From positions 26,762,001 to 26,826,000 of the forward strand of contig JAJKFL010000002.1 in NCBI GenBank assembly GCA_021186555.1: a DNA stretch of 64,000 nt, written 5' to 3'. How positions within the stretch are numbered: the stretch's first letter is position 1; each line of letters begins with the position of its first letter. This DNA comes from Reticulitermes speratus (lineage: Eukaryota > Arthropoda > Insecta > Blattodea > Rhinotermitidae). Below, in pieces: positions 23,514 through 34,829 of the stretch. The position numbers and the translations under genes were made by a program. A model generated the notes under the pieces. It had not been told where the DNA came from and did not search any database. It worked only from the letters and a program-made list of their open reading frames with translations.

Positions 23514-24096
23514 ACCAATTCAGAACACTCACCAACAAAATGCACAATGTCCTTCCATAGATATTTATATTATATCATAACACTGAGTATTCCTGCATGT
23601 TTCAGTCCACAAGGGAACATCATCAGGGAACAAGCATCAAATAATATTGCATGAAACTTAATTAGCTAATTACGTTTTATGCAATATTAGTTGATGCTCT
23701 TCTCTGATAATGACCCCATGTGGACTGAAACATGTAGGAATTACCAATGTTATAGTATAATATAGCCGATCCCAGTGGCCGTGCGGTCTAAGGCGTGGGT
23801 CTTCGGCCGCTCGCTTACTAGGGTCGTGGGTTCGAATCCCACCGGGGGTATGGATGTCTCTTGTGAGTGTTGTGTGTTGTCAGGTAGAGGTCTCTGCGAC
23901 GAGCTGGTCCCTCGTCCAGAGGAGTCCTACCGACTGTGGTATGTCTCAAATGTGTGTGATCATGAAACCTCGACGAAACGAGGAGGCCCAGGCCCATATA
24001 GGGCTGTCGAGCCATAGAAAAGAAAATAGTATAATATAAATATCTAAGGAAGGACATTGTGCATTTTGTTGGTTGAATGTTGTGAATTGAATATCG
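23514..24096. mobile_element. Long inverted-repeat element, interrupted by SINE1
   Basis: The left arm (about 23514-23656) and right arm (about 23660-24096, less the SINE) are roughly 140 bp inverted copies of each other and meet at an 'aattagctaatt' centre. The outer block 'ccaacaaaatgcacaatgtc' recurs at 31.72 kb. Each arm has a hammerhead-like core: reading inward-out, CTGATGA ... GAAACATG (23593-23629, minus) and CTGATAA ... GAAACATGTAGG (23702-23738, plus). There is no coding sequence. Confidence 0.65.
23765..24025 (+). mobile_element. SINE1 copy inside the inverted-repeat element
   Basis: A 13-bp duplication 'atagtataatata' flanks it at 23752-23764 and 24026-24038. The head has tRNA-Leu-like A-box DNA and a perfect B-box GGTTCGAATCC; the tail is A-rich. 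It postdates the inverted-repeat element it interrupts. Confidence 0.93.
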
Positions 24097-24513
24097 ACCA
24101 TGCACGGAACGAACATAAAACGAGATATTCGTACTCAACCCTGCCAGCGATATGATCACGATCGTCTAGATGCCACTCAGTCCCGTCAATCACTGAGCTG
24201 TGCCGAAGCATCGTAGGAATGCAAACGGTGTAAAATATCGCACATATTTTTGTGTGCCGTTAGTGTACGTCATGCGAGAAGGGATGTCTTGTATAGCGCG
24301 CAACTTTAATGTGAACGGATTATAATGTGAATGCTGACACCTGTGTAGATACGATCGCAACTCCTTGGTTCAAGCCATGTGTGTGCTTAATGTTGTAAAA
24401 TTTTTAAATTCCTTGTCATTTCTTGAAAGTTTTATTTCTGCCGCATGATAGTTTCTAATATTTGTGTTTGAGAAATTGTTTGTGATTATACTGGTGACTC
24501 ATTTGTCGATGTT
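24097..24513. other. No recognised feature
   Basis: Nothing supported is visible between the inverted-repeat element and the GC-rich block. Confidence 0.45.
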
Positions 24514-24970
24514 GTGGTTAGTAATGTGGTGGGTGATTTTGGTCGACCGAGACGACCGAGTAATGAAGTTGCTCTGTGCCCTTGGGCTAGGCTGGCTGCA
24601 CGTAGCCGACGTCGAAGTGCCTGTGGGCCGGCGTTGATGATCTCGCGAGCGTCGAGTCGAGAGCAGCACGCGACCTCCTCCCCCTCCCACTCCTTCCATT
24701 TAACCCATCCGCCCTACAGTGGGTTGGAACCCCGCCCGCCATCTGGCCACAGCTGTCTGCCCGTCTCCCCACTCACGTGGCCAGTGGACCACGTGTTGAC
24801 CTTGTGTGCACGGTTCCGAACCTTTTGCCATAAGCTGCCCTCGTCTGGCGAACAAATAATTTCCATGTACGAGTATATTACTTCTTGGTCCTGTGTTAGT
24901 GCAGTGGGGCAGTGGGTCAGAACCTTGCACATCTTAGTGTCCATGTGCTTCATAGACATGAAGGCGTGAC
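24514..24970. other. GC-rich block, function unknown
   Basis: CpG dinucleotides are much commoner here than in the neighbours, especially 24540-24720. Long open frames appear on both strands (151 codons on plus, 61-86 on minus), as expected of stop-poor GC-rich DNA. It could be a promoter, an exon, or an old transposon. I recognise no protein motif. Confidence 0.35.
24774..24795. promoter_or_regulatory. Paired CACGTG E-boxes
   Basis: Two perfect CACGTG hexamers (24774-24779 and 24790-24795) lie 16 bases apart start to start in an inverted-repeat setting, with CAGCTG nearby at about 24750. CACGTG is the site for bHLH factors such as CLOCK/CYCLE or Myc/Max. Regulatory function is inference from sequence alone. 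Confidence 0.3.
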
Positions 24971-26428
24971 TCAAGATTTATTCCAGGCACATTCATTCAG
25001 GTTTTTGCATATCTCGCTGGGTTAGATTGTCATTTACTGCAGATACAAATATAGGGCTCCGGTGGCGCAGCTAATGACATTACAGTGTCTAAGAGGCAAT
25101 TATTTTTCCTTATATTTCGTTATGGTCTTGTGCACATTAGGTTTCATTGTGGATTACTGTGGCTGAAAATCCGTGTTTTCTGACAGTTTTAGCGAAAGTC
25201 CTCTGTTAGGTTTTTAAAAAGTCAGCCCAACGATTTAGAAGCAGATGCTAGGCCAGACTGGCAGACACGTGTTCCATGTAGAATGTGACCTTGTTTACAT
25301 TGTACAGAACATCTAAGAATACATTTCTTTAAGAACTGTTTTAATACTATCTTTGTCTCGGTCTCAGTATTCAAACTGGTCGCCTTCTGTCAAAATTATG
25401 TACGCATTTCGTGTTCTTGTCGTCCTTCCTAAGTATAACGACGGTTCAGTTGTTCCGCTGACGGCGTCCATGTTGTTTGCCGTTGTTTTGGCCCTGCGAT
25501 GTCTAGAGACATCCATATACTTTATATGTTTGATATGTACCTGTAGCCTGTATAAAATGTACGTAAATGTTACTTCATCGTAGAGCAATAATTTAATTCT
25601 TAATTTAGTAACATGTCTTTTAATTATCGGTGGTTTTTGTTACAGACACACAATTGGGTAACAAGAACTGCTAGAAATAACGTAAGGTCCTAGTAGTACG
25701 CTACGCTTGCAGACAGGTGAGTAACATGTCATTGTTGTGTCTAGTAAGCTGTAGTGAACGTACTGGTATAACGTGTCTTTCTTTTTCGGAGAACATTTCA
25801 AAGTTATCCTTACTGTTTCGGCACAGTGTTTCATCCTTGATCAATATTAACATATTCCACAGGGACAGTGTTTCGTGCTGTGAATTCGGTGTGTCGTATC
25901 GCTGTGTAAGTGGGTCGTGTTAATCGACGCTGTCGTTCTGACTTACTGAGGAAGAATGTCCTTTTATTTAGAAATGGAATGCCTTTCAGTTATTGACGGA
26001 CTTAAACTGACATTGAACTGGGGCCCTTCAATTATTCTGTGAAAGGCCAAACGCTGCTAGGAGATATTGCTGGCAGTTTGCAGTGCCACATTTGACCCAT
26101 CTGTTTTAAGTTCCTGCTTTTTTCTTTCATCTGAATGTTTTGTAATTTATCTTCGTCTGAGTACAGTTCTTTTTTGTATCTTTATAATTCAGCCTTCATC
26201 ATTTTGCGCTTTAACCCTTTGTATCTGTTACTTGAATACGTAAATACGTATATTCTACTAAGAGCGTTAGTGTTAAAAGTTTATAAGTATTTTGCATACT
26301 GTATATGTGTGGGGTGATTTGGTTCTTAAATGGACAGTGATCATTTCCTTACACAATATTATCTAGTGGTATTTGTCTTTTTAAACGCGGAAAATGTAGG
26401 CTTACGAGATCGCCAGGTTGCCTCTGTA

Positions 26429-26468
<40 letters not shown>

Positions 26469-26489
26469 AGAGAGAGAGAATGAGTTCCA
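24971..26489. other. No gene; SINE head scrap and (TG)n
   Basis: 'ctccggtggcgcagctaa' at about 25057 may be a tRNA-like SINE head scrap. A (TG)n run at 26427-26467 is followed by a short (AG)n. The remainder is unrecognised. Confidence 0.4.
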
Positions 26490-26960
26490 TTTCAACTTTT
26501 AAACCAGTTTACCGATTTTTGCGTAACTTGGTACGAACGTATGTCGTGAGTCACTACCCCTACACCGCACTATATTTTTTAATTTCCTACAGTCAACAGC
26601 AACAACACAGCGGACGCACGAACTTCAGAGGCGGAAGCCACACTAACGACACTTACTGCGGTGTCCTGAAGTGATGTGTGATAATAAATTTCGGAAAAAT
26701 ATGCGGCTTTCGCTAATGTAATATTATTGTATGATTACAAGAAGAAGATGGCGGACGTTCGAGAATTTTCATGACCTTTCAGTTTTATGGCGAAAACTGT
26801 TGAACCCTCTGGGCTGCTCATGTTAAATTTAGTACGGCTATAGGACGCCATCATACCTACACGATGTGTAAGAAATATTGTTTGCATGTGAACAAGTACA
26901 AACGTGGCGACGGTGCGAAACGTTGAGACTGTATTCGGTAAATTGAAAATTTACGTACTA
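26490..26960 (+). repeat. Family E copy
   Basis: It opens with 'ttaccgatttttgcgtaact' and 'tggtacgaacg', and closes with 'gtggcgacggtgcgaaac'. The same opening and closing blocks occur in the copies at 40.8-41.1 kb and 55.05-55.5 kb. No coding sequence or terminal inverted repeats are seen, so the class is unknown. Confidence 0.5.
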
Positions 26961-27214
26961 TGCACATGAGTAACACGTTTGTCACAGAATTAACGTAGCA
27001 ATACTAACGAAGACAGATGTTAAGGGTTTATAAGTTATTCTTGTTGAATACTTGGAGGCATTTCATGTTTCTGAGAGTTAATTTTGTGAACGTAAACATA
27101 CTTTATTTGAGTCAACTACACAATTTTGAAGTACAAAACATACGCTACGGCACTGCGCCTGCTAACACCTATTAGTTATATCCTAAGATAGACCAATCAC
27201 AATGATTCGCACTT

Positions 27215-27510
27215 AAAAGCTAAGGAGCCGATCCTGGTGGCTGCGCGGTCTAAGGCGTGGGTCTGCGGCTGCCGGCTTGCTGGTATTGCGGGTTCGATTC
27301 CCGCTGGACACATGGATGTCTATCTCTTGTGAGTGTTGTGTTTTGTCAGGTAGAGATCACTGCGACCGGCCGATCCCTCGTGCAGAGAAGTCCTACCGCG
27401 CGTGGTGTGTCTGAGTGTGATGAAGTGCAACAATAACCCTCTACACCTACAATGAGTAGGTACAAGAGGTCCCACTAATAAAGAAAGACAGAATGACAAA
27501 AAAGCTAAGA
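27215..27510 (+). mobile_element. SINE1 variant with a different 3' half
   Basis: A 10-bp duplication 'aaaagctaag' at 27215-27224 and 27501-27510 bounds it. The head and middle are SINE1 ('ggctgcgcggtctaaggcg', 'ggttcgattcc', 'gaagtcctaccg'). The usual 'gaggcccaggccc...tcgagccat' ending is replaced by 'caataaccctctacacct' and 'acaagaggtcccactaata'. It is a distinct subfamily. Confidence 0.85.
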
Positions 27511-30500
27511 AGCTGTAATTTTACAGTTACTTTATTAAAGTACAAATTATGCACTAAAATGTCAGGAATAGTTCAGATATGAAAACATATTCAATAGCAT
27601 GTTACCATTACTGTATAAAATATGTGAAGAAGTGCGAATAACAGTAATAATTTATCTTCCGTGCTGAACTTAAAATGTCTAAATAGCAATTCAAGCACTG
27701 GGGTCAAAAAGGGACTTGTCATTAGTTTTAGGGAATTGAATTTAGGGCTTCTACAGTATACTATAAGTAGAGTTTTATTGCCTTGTGCTAAAGCGAAATG
27801 TGTCACGCGTTTGGAACACTGAAAAAAGGTAGCGTGAAGTTGAACAAGAAAGGAACTGTACATATAATGTGATACAAAGGCGCGTTCGGATTTTTGCATC
27901 CTGGTCTCGTCTCAGATGGTCACACCGTTTAATCCAGGGTGATCACACTTGTCGTTGATGCTCACAACTGCACATATTTTATAGAATGATTACACTATAA
28001 TTAGGGTCTGTTGTTATATTTCGTTGAAGAACTATTTATTTGTGTGTCTACATTGGTTTTGTTTTCGTTAAACTTGTCTAACCTCATTGTTTCAGCCACT
28101 TGAAATATTTTGTACTTTCTGACCTATCAACAAAATGTCGTACACAATTCATAGCTGTATTCATATCTGTATACTATCTAATTTCATATTCCTAGATATA
28201 CATAATAAACATTAAATATTACGTTCGCACGTTTTTCATTTTTCTTGATTATGTATCATGTACATAAGAATAAATAACCGACAACTGGAAACAAACGTGA
28301 CGTAGCAACACGAAAACTACGTCTCTCAATTATTACGTCACATGGCAGCAAATTTCTGCTACCGCGTGTGTCGCCTACCATGTAATTATAAACAAGTATA
28401 AAGCAGTGAATATTAAATGTTACGAATGCATGTTTCTTTTTTTGCCTTCATTACCCTTCACGTGAAGTGCATCTTAGTTTCACTCAGTCGCAAGCAGTAA
28501 GTATTAAATGTTATGACTGTAATTTTTATTTCTGCCTTAATTACCCATCATGCAAATCGCACCTTTTCTGCGCCGTGTTATGTAGATTATTTATGGCCTG
28601 CCTGGCTTTGCGTATTTTGTGTAAGTATTGAGTAAACGTCACGCTTGAAATGAAGTGTGTGTTTGATTTTCTTTGCGCTTGATATCTGAAGCTTTTTTCG
28701 TTTCAAGGAGAATTCTGCGAGATATTGTCATAAAGTTACTCAGTCCCCGTTCGTTCGACTTTCCAAAGTTAAATTTTGAAGACAGATTTTAGTAAAAAAT
28801 AGTATAACATTTTACGAAAATTCGTACTTTTGGAGCCGAGCTGTTCCGTGCGGAGAGACAGAAGGACGGACGGTCAGAAGTACAGACAGACATGTAGAGG
28901 CTAGTAGTCACATTTAGCAACTTTCGAATGCATCTAAGCACGGTATCTGCCATGTGACAAGTCCCCTTATTGCACCGAATTCCTGCACGCAGTTGGAACC
29001 GTTTGCGCGCGCGGTCAGCTGCTCGGGTTACGTTTTTGAATTTCGTGGCAGAAAGAGGAAACCAGAGGTGTGAAAGTTATTGAAAGAAGTATTTTCCATT
29101 TTATTATCAGTGAAACGACTTCGGCAAATACTTAAAAAATATTTATCAGAAATGTACTTAAACACCAGAATATGCCGTCTTGTACAAGGGAAAATGCACT
29201 GTTCAAACGAAAATTAAAGCAGGCCTATAGGCCCTAATTATATTTACGATTAGGCCTCTGTTGAAGAACAGTTTAGCTATGGCTTTTGTCACCTTCGCGT
29301 GGATATATGTAGCACATGTGAGAACTGAAAGAAAAATTTTGTAAGAAACTAATGCTTCTCTGAAATTGAGGGCATAAAGTGAACAGAAGTTTGACAAATT
29401 GAGAGCAAAATCATATTGTAGCAGCATGAATAGGTGTTGACGATCTTGTTAACGGCGAAGGAAAGGGAATGTTACAGATGATTGCCTCCGATTCTCTGCA
29501 ACACGTACTTACTCAATACATGCATGTTACTGAAATCTATCGGACAACCGTGACTTGCTTTTGGAGTTCCTGAGATTCCAGGTGGTAAGGCCATTATATA
29601 CGTGTGTGATGAAAACATAGCAAACGAGGGTCCGAATAAAGTAGTCACATATACTTCACTTATCAACACCGGTGTGTGTTAGCTCTGAAGCTTTTTGACT
29701 AGCTGAGGATCTGTTAGATTTTTCTAGGAGTGTGTTTCGTGGAGTCGATTACGAGCTATAACCCTTCACCTCGAATACCTTTAAAGTAGTATTTTATTGC
29801 CCCTAGTGTGTCACTGGCTAATGAGCAACCTCTAAAAGTGGCAATACCACTGTCAAGCCAAGCATTGTCATAGCTGTCCACATCCTCGTCTTTGTGGAGC
29901 GGGACATACGCCGTGACTTAGCGGCAGCTATTCCTGCAGGGATAATATGCGGGTACGTCTACTCATCGTTCTCCAGGCGCTGTTTCGTATGCTGTCTGAA
30001 CCAGTTACGGTATTCTCAGGTGTTCCGGTCTCATGGGCTATTTGAACGGCTGTGGGGTACCTGACTACTCGTACCTGATGTGTGTCACATTGTAACATGC
30101 AACGTGTATAGTCTGTTAATGTACAGACTACTAACGGTTCCACACGTGGTGATTTACAGTACAATAATTAACTGCTGTTTTTAATATTATCCGTCTAAAG
30201 TCTAGTGGCAACTATTCTTTCGGCTACGCCATAAGGAGCTATCGAAACTTTATGGGACACTGTAACATTTTTTCGAAATTTCGCCTGTTTCGAATGCGGT
30301 TCCATCAGCCTCTTAATGTAATACACACAGATGTATATGTGTTTGTTGTAAGGTGTCGTTTCAATTTACTTTAATCATGGCACTGTTTGTGATGTTTCGC
30401 CGCACACAACACATACCTGAAGGGGGCAGTCTTGATCTGCAAACCGTAAGAAACCGAAAGTTATATATCTCTTACAGCTTTTGTAAGGTGTGGATGCTTT

Positions 30501-30519
30501 GTAAGGTGTGAATGTTTTT
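27511..30519. other. No gene seen
   Basis: Long AT-rich interval. A stretch near 28855-28890 (gacagaaggacggacggtc) resembles the family E-like block at 20.35 kb in reverse. Minus-strand open frames at 27591-27899 and 29203-29427 lack motifs. Nothing more can be supported. Confidence 0.4.
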
Positions 30520-30722
30520 GTAATGTGTGTACGGTGTTCGAATGTGTGTACTTGTATTTACTGTATGTATTTTGTTTTGTAATTGTGTATAGTTTGTTTT
30601 GTATTGTTATTTTTATGTATATTTATATGTCCATTTGTATTGTGTGTACTAGTGTAAGGACTGCTGCCACCGGGTGAAAACCCAATTGCAGTAAATAATA
30701 ATAATAATAATAATAATAATAT
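30520..30722 (+). repeat. LINE-C 3' end with GNRA hairpin and (AAT)n tail
   Basis: A T/G-rich 3' UTR-like stretch ends in a GGGT-GAAA-ACCC hairpin, then 'caattgcagtaa' and an (ATA)n run. A short GNRA-loop hairpin followed by a simple repeat is the style of 3' end used by several non-LTR elements for reverse transcriptase recognition. No coding sequence remains. Confidence 0.5.
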
Positions 30723-31714
30723 ATTGCTGACGAAATTCACGTATTTTACTTTATCTGTTGTCACTTGTACTGGCATCTTAAATTAATACATCGTTGTTCA
30801 TTCGTGCGTTTTCTTATGAGGAATGTGTCCATTGTAGACAGGCTACTGTATTTTCAAGTATAAATATTAAATAATAGCCAGCTTAAACTGTAATGCCCTC
30901 AAAACAAAAATTAAGAGGCAAAACGTTATACTGTACTTGATTAAAATTGCTACCACGTAGTTAGTTTTTAAACACCCTCTTAAGTGTAAAATATTTATTT
31001 GTGTATTTCACTTATGTTCATTAAATGCAGCTGTTGTACATTCTAAAGAAAGAAAGCTTTGTAACATTGTTTAACGTTAAAAATTAGTATGATAACTAAC
31101 TTAACCGTTTAAAAGGATGAAATTGTGCTGTAGCATGTTATGTGATGGCATTGCTTTCGCAGTGCGAAGTACGACTGTTATTAGTTTGTAATACGTTACC
31201 CTTGACATTTTTGCAAAAACCACTTTATGTCACAGACATTATCACAGAATAACTGTGCACTCCGTCCGTATTGTTTCAGTCGGGATCTGAATTGAACTGA
31301 AAATATGGACCTGTGCATGGTTGCAACTTTGTTCAACTGTGGTGGATCTGTTGATTGTTAAGAAAAATGACGTCATATGATGTCAATAAATTTCCTGTAA
31401 CCACTTTTTCCGCCTTGAAGAAATTCCGCGTTTTAGTGCTATAATAATATCTCTCATGTTTATGAAGAAAGTTTTTATCAAACTTGCCAAGACGTATGTA
31501 ATAAAAAAGTAGCAATTTTACACTTTGCTGCTTTTATTACATATACTTAGCATTTTTTTTTTGTTTTTTGCGGCACACTAAGACTAGAATGGAAATTTAT
31601 AATAAGAATATACATAATTTAAATAATTCCATTTTTTATTAAAATGTGAAAATGAAAAATATCGGTTACAATTTTATATTGCTCATTCCGTACATTGTCG
31701 ATAATCAAATCACA
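30723..31714. other. No recognised feature
   Basis: AT-rich DNA with no feature beyond short T runs near 31550. Confidence 0.45.
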
Positions 31715-31850
31715 ATATTCAGTCCAACAAAATGCACTGCATTGTTTCTAGATATTTTCTATTAGAATGTCTTGTTGATCACTCCTACGTGTTTCGATCC
31801 CTTATGGGATCATCATCAGGAAATCCCTGATGATCCCCTTGTTACACCAC
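31715..31850. repeat. Hammerhead-like family element, single arm
   Basis: The opening 'ccaacaaaatgcactgcatt' and 'ctagatatttt' match the left arm of the inverted-repeat element at 23.5 kb. An internal palindrome, 'ggatcatcatcagg' against 'ccctgatgatcc', lies at 31807-31835. Only one arm of the larger element is seen here. Confidence 0.5.
31781..31824 (-). ncRNA. Hammerhead-like ribozyme motif
   Basis: On the minus strand the order is: AUUUC, core CUGAUGA, an extra U, helix II GAUCCC-AUAA-GGGAUC (6 bp), GAAAC, a 2-nt loop AC, GUA, then GGAGU. The last segment pairs with AUUUC through five positions, some G-U. Both core boxes are intact. The extra U before helix II departs from the classic fold, so activity is uncertain. 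Confidence 0.45.
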
Positions 31851-33029
31851 CAACAGTAACTGCAACTAACATTGTTACTTTACTAACTTCTGCTTTCACG
31901 TTTCAAATAAGAGTTCATTATGATTTAACTAATTACTGTATACTGAGTTAGGGTGCAAGTAGCAGTGATTTGATTTTAATGTACATATTTAATTTTATAT
32001 AATCACTCCTGTATTCAAAGCCTGGCGGCACGCTTGTCAAAAGCGCACGGCACTCCGGTCGATAACCACTGGCCTAAACCAAGAATAAATAGATACATAA
32101 CTTCAACATTCAAACCGACAGCTGTCCGCGGGCAGCCGATTAGCAAACCACCTACTTTACCCGCCAATTCATCGTCATTTCGTTGTGCTTTCCTTACCAA
32201 TATAAAGCGTGCACATCTAATTGATGCGATTTCTTTTACGGTAGACAGAATTCTTGTGTTAAGGTTTTCTTTGATTTCCCTGCTTCTTCGTAAATAGTTG
32301 TGACATCATCGTTATGTAACTGTTATTCATTCGGTCAGATAACTACATTATACGTAAATCATCACGCTTAGAAGAATCTGTGTACTGTTGCGTAATCGGA
32401 ATAAGTTTCGGTGAGATATCGACATAAATACGTTTTGTTGACCGTTTGAAGCACGAATTGGGCCTAAATGATATGTATAAAATTTGTTTCTTACCTCACA
32501 GAAAACATTACAGCTCCATTATAAAAACGAACCGGTTAATGCCGTTTAGAAAAATAATTGTTTTTGCGAGAATCATACCGAACATGAATACACTCTGTGG
32601 GTAAAATGCGAATGTTTTAATGTTAAGGCAGGTGGTATAGTAGTAACAACTGTGGTCTAGAGGGCTCAGACCGTACAGTACACACGCACGCACACACATT
32701 GTTACCATACTGTCCTTCGAATTATGCAACTCGTGCTCTTCACTTCTCTCTTCCTAAAGGCTAGACGTATTGGAGATGTTACATAGGGGTGTTTGGACAG
32801 AGCGGGAAAGAGTTGTGTGTGAGTGCGGTTATGTGTCCCTAATACTCTGTGATCCATTGGATCCATCTACCGGTTCTTGCAAAGTGTTGCGGGATCGATG
32901 ATTTAAATTCCACAAATCACTGTGAAAGCGTTGCAGGCATTATGTTCTGTTACTAGTGAAATTTTGTAGGACGGTTTCGGATCAGAAGGAAACTGTTTGT
33001 CATGTTACGTAGAGTTAGATGATCTGTGA
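31851..33029. other. No recognised feature
   Basis: Short open frames only, with overlapping plus and minus frames at 32015-32297. Nothing supported. Confidence 0.45.
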
Positions 33030-33210
33030 CTTGTACCACCGAGTTTGATTCCCGGCAGAAGAAGCCTTCTTCACTTCATTACAGTTGTACTGTCGGCGGA
33101 ATTCATCCAGCGTCCTACCCAGTGGGGGAGAGGAAGCTGCAGCTGTACCTCCACGCTCCGTATGCACTTTCACGGCGTAGTTCTTGGGATCACTGGCAAC
33201 TTTACCTTTT
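33030..33210 (+). repeat. SINE2 fragment
   Basis: 'gagtttgattcccggcagaa' resembles a B-box segment, and 'cctacccagtgggggagagg' and 'agctgtacctccacgctcc' match SINE2 body blocks. Internal deletions are likely. Confidence 0.45.
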
Positions 33211-33409
33211 TTTGACAGCAGAACATAGTTTATTAGTCTTTGGCCTGCATCCTGCAGAAATTAAATTCTCTTAATAAAGGTATATGTAAGAAGTTAATTA
33301 TGAGTATTAGGCTAAGGTGTGTTATGTTACCAGCGCTGTCAGTATTTCTGCATAGTGGCTAATGGTGGAATGATTAACGAATAATGAATTTGTATGTGGA
33401 AAGTAGCGA

Positions 33410-33545
33410 TCGCAGCCATATTTATTGTACTATCCCTGCGTTTTTCTGGGAGGACTGAGGAAAGCCATGGACAGCCCGAGGATAGCGTATCGGCAGGCTG
33501 AGATTTGAACCCGGGACCTATTTCGGTGTACGAACTTTCAGTAAG
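33410..33545 (-). repeat. tRNA-derived SINE fragment of another type
   Basis: Minus strand: B-box-like GGTTCAAATCT (33501-33512), then 'cagcctgccgatacgc', and 'ggctttcctcagtcctccc' with 'gaaaaacgcaggga'. This tail style also appears at 12110-12215. No flanking duplication was found. Confidence 0.45.
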
Positions 33546-34507
33546 GATATGAAGCGCCTTAAGAAACTGTTTGGATGTGTTCTGTTGTTACTCATTCAGA
33601 GCTGCGAGCTTCCGGTAACTGCCATTGACGTTCGGAGTCTTGATATCGTTGTGCATTCTCTGCGATAGCGGTGAGCAGCCTTCTGGGCACGAGGGCCGGA
33701 TCAAGAGAACAAATATTTATGGGCCACTGTGTAAATAATACCTATACTTTTTACATGCGTGTCATTAATGACAAATATACTTTTGTCAGGAATGCTAATA
33801 TTCGGGCGGTAAAACTTATCTGAAAGTAATCTGGAAAAAATTCGAATTAATCGTACAAAATTTTAAAGCCGTAGAGTGTGATTCAGAAAAGAATAGGAGT
33901 GAAAGAGCCACACTTTACGACAGAAGCACTTCACACCTGCTGTGTTGTTAGCCACTATTTTACGTTCCGCTTCCTAAACGTGTAATCAACGAAGCCAACT
34001 ATCGCGCTAGTTACTTTATGTGAGGTGGAACTTCGCTTTGTATTTTGGTATGAAAAATTTGTTGATGTTGTCAGTAGTGCAAAGTATAACTGAATAACAT
34101 TTTTTCTGTGAATGCTGTAAAACAATTTTTCGTCGAATTTCATATCTTTTTTGTTTCATGTTTCTGAAATTAGGCCGCGGGCCGCAATGTAAATACAGAA
34201 TGGCCGCATCCTGCCTGCGGGCCGGATTTTGCTCATCGCTGCTGTATGACATTGAACTTCGGCATTTCTTCGGTGTTACGGTATAGTTCTCATTAAAGAA
34301 GTAGAAGTAATTCGTTAACCTGTGCATCATGTCATGAGGACTTAACGAGGAACGTGGTGGTGAAGCTCTACGCGTTCTTAATCTAGGAACTGAACGAAGC
34401 ATAGTAGCAGCTTCACCCCCCCCCCCCTCACGTCCCCCGTTGCCTTGGTTTCTTTGGCTTCGAAGGGTGATGGTGAGGAGAAGACCTCCACAGGCAACTG
34501 CCTAGGA
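33546..34507. other. Unrecognised; hAT-like end near 34.2 kb
   Basis: Reversed, 34165-34250 reads 'cagcgatgagcaaaatccgg' then 'cccgcaggcaggatgcggcc', a pattern common at hAT-type ends. A partner end was not found. The minus-strand open frame 34016-34402 covers this and looks like read-through. Confidence 0.35.
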
Positions 34508-34829
34508 CAGTGGTTCCGAAGCCGCGAAGCCCCTTCGGGGTGTTATCTCAAGGGGTCCGCGTATGCACACAGTTTCGCAGCGAGCCTTTCTCCTTCAGCC
34601 AGCCCTTCGTTTCCCCTGTTACTCCACGCAAGCGACACATCGTTGATATGTTTTTATATTCGCTGTTGTGAAGAATGCAACGAAAATTCCGTTAGATCGG
34701 TTACACAGTTCGTATTTTACGTACTGCGTGTTTTATCAATTGTTAGGGCTTAATGTTGGCATGTGAGGGGCCGCGAACTTTTTTGAAGTTAGAAGTAGGT
34801 CCTCGTATTCGAAAAATTTGGGAACGTCG
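34508..34829. mobile_element. hAT-like non-autonomous element
   Basis: The left end CAGTGGTTCCGAAGCCGCGA continues 'gccccttcggggtg' and 'tcaaggggtccgcg'. The right end contains 'gaggggccgcgaactttttt' and finishes 'gaaaaatttgggaacgtcg', a decayed mirror of CAGTGGTTCCC. The flanking 8-mers (gcctagga and gcctccca) agree at only about half their positions. There is no transposase frame. Confidence 0.6.

Noticed and set aside
24514..24969. 151-codon GC-rich protein
   Set aside because: Several frames on both strands are open here because stop codons are rare in GC-rich DNA. No motif is recognised.
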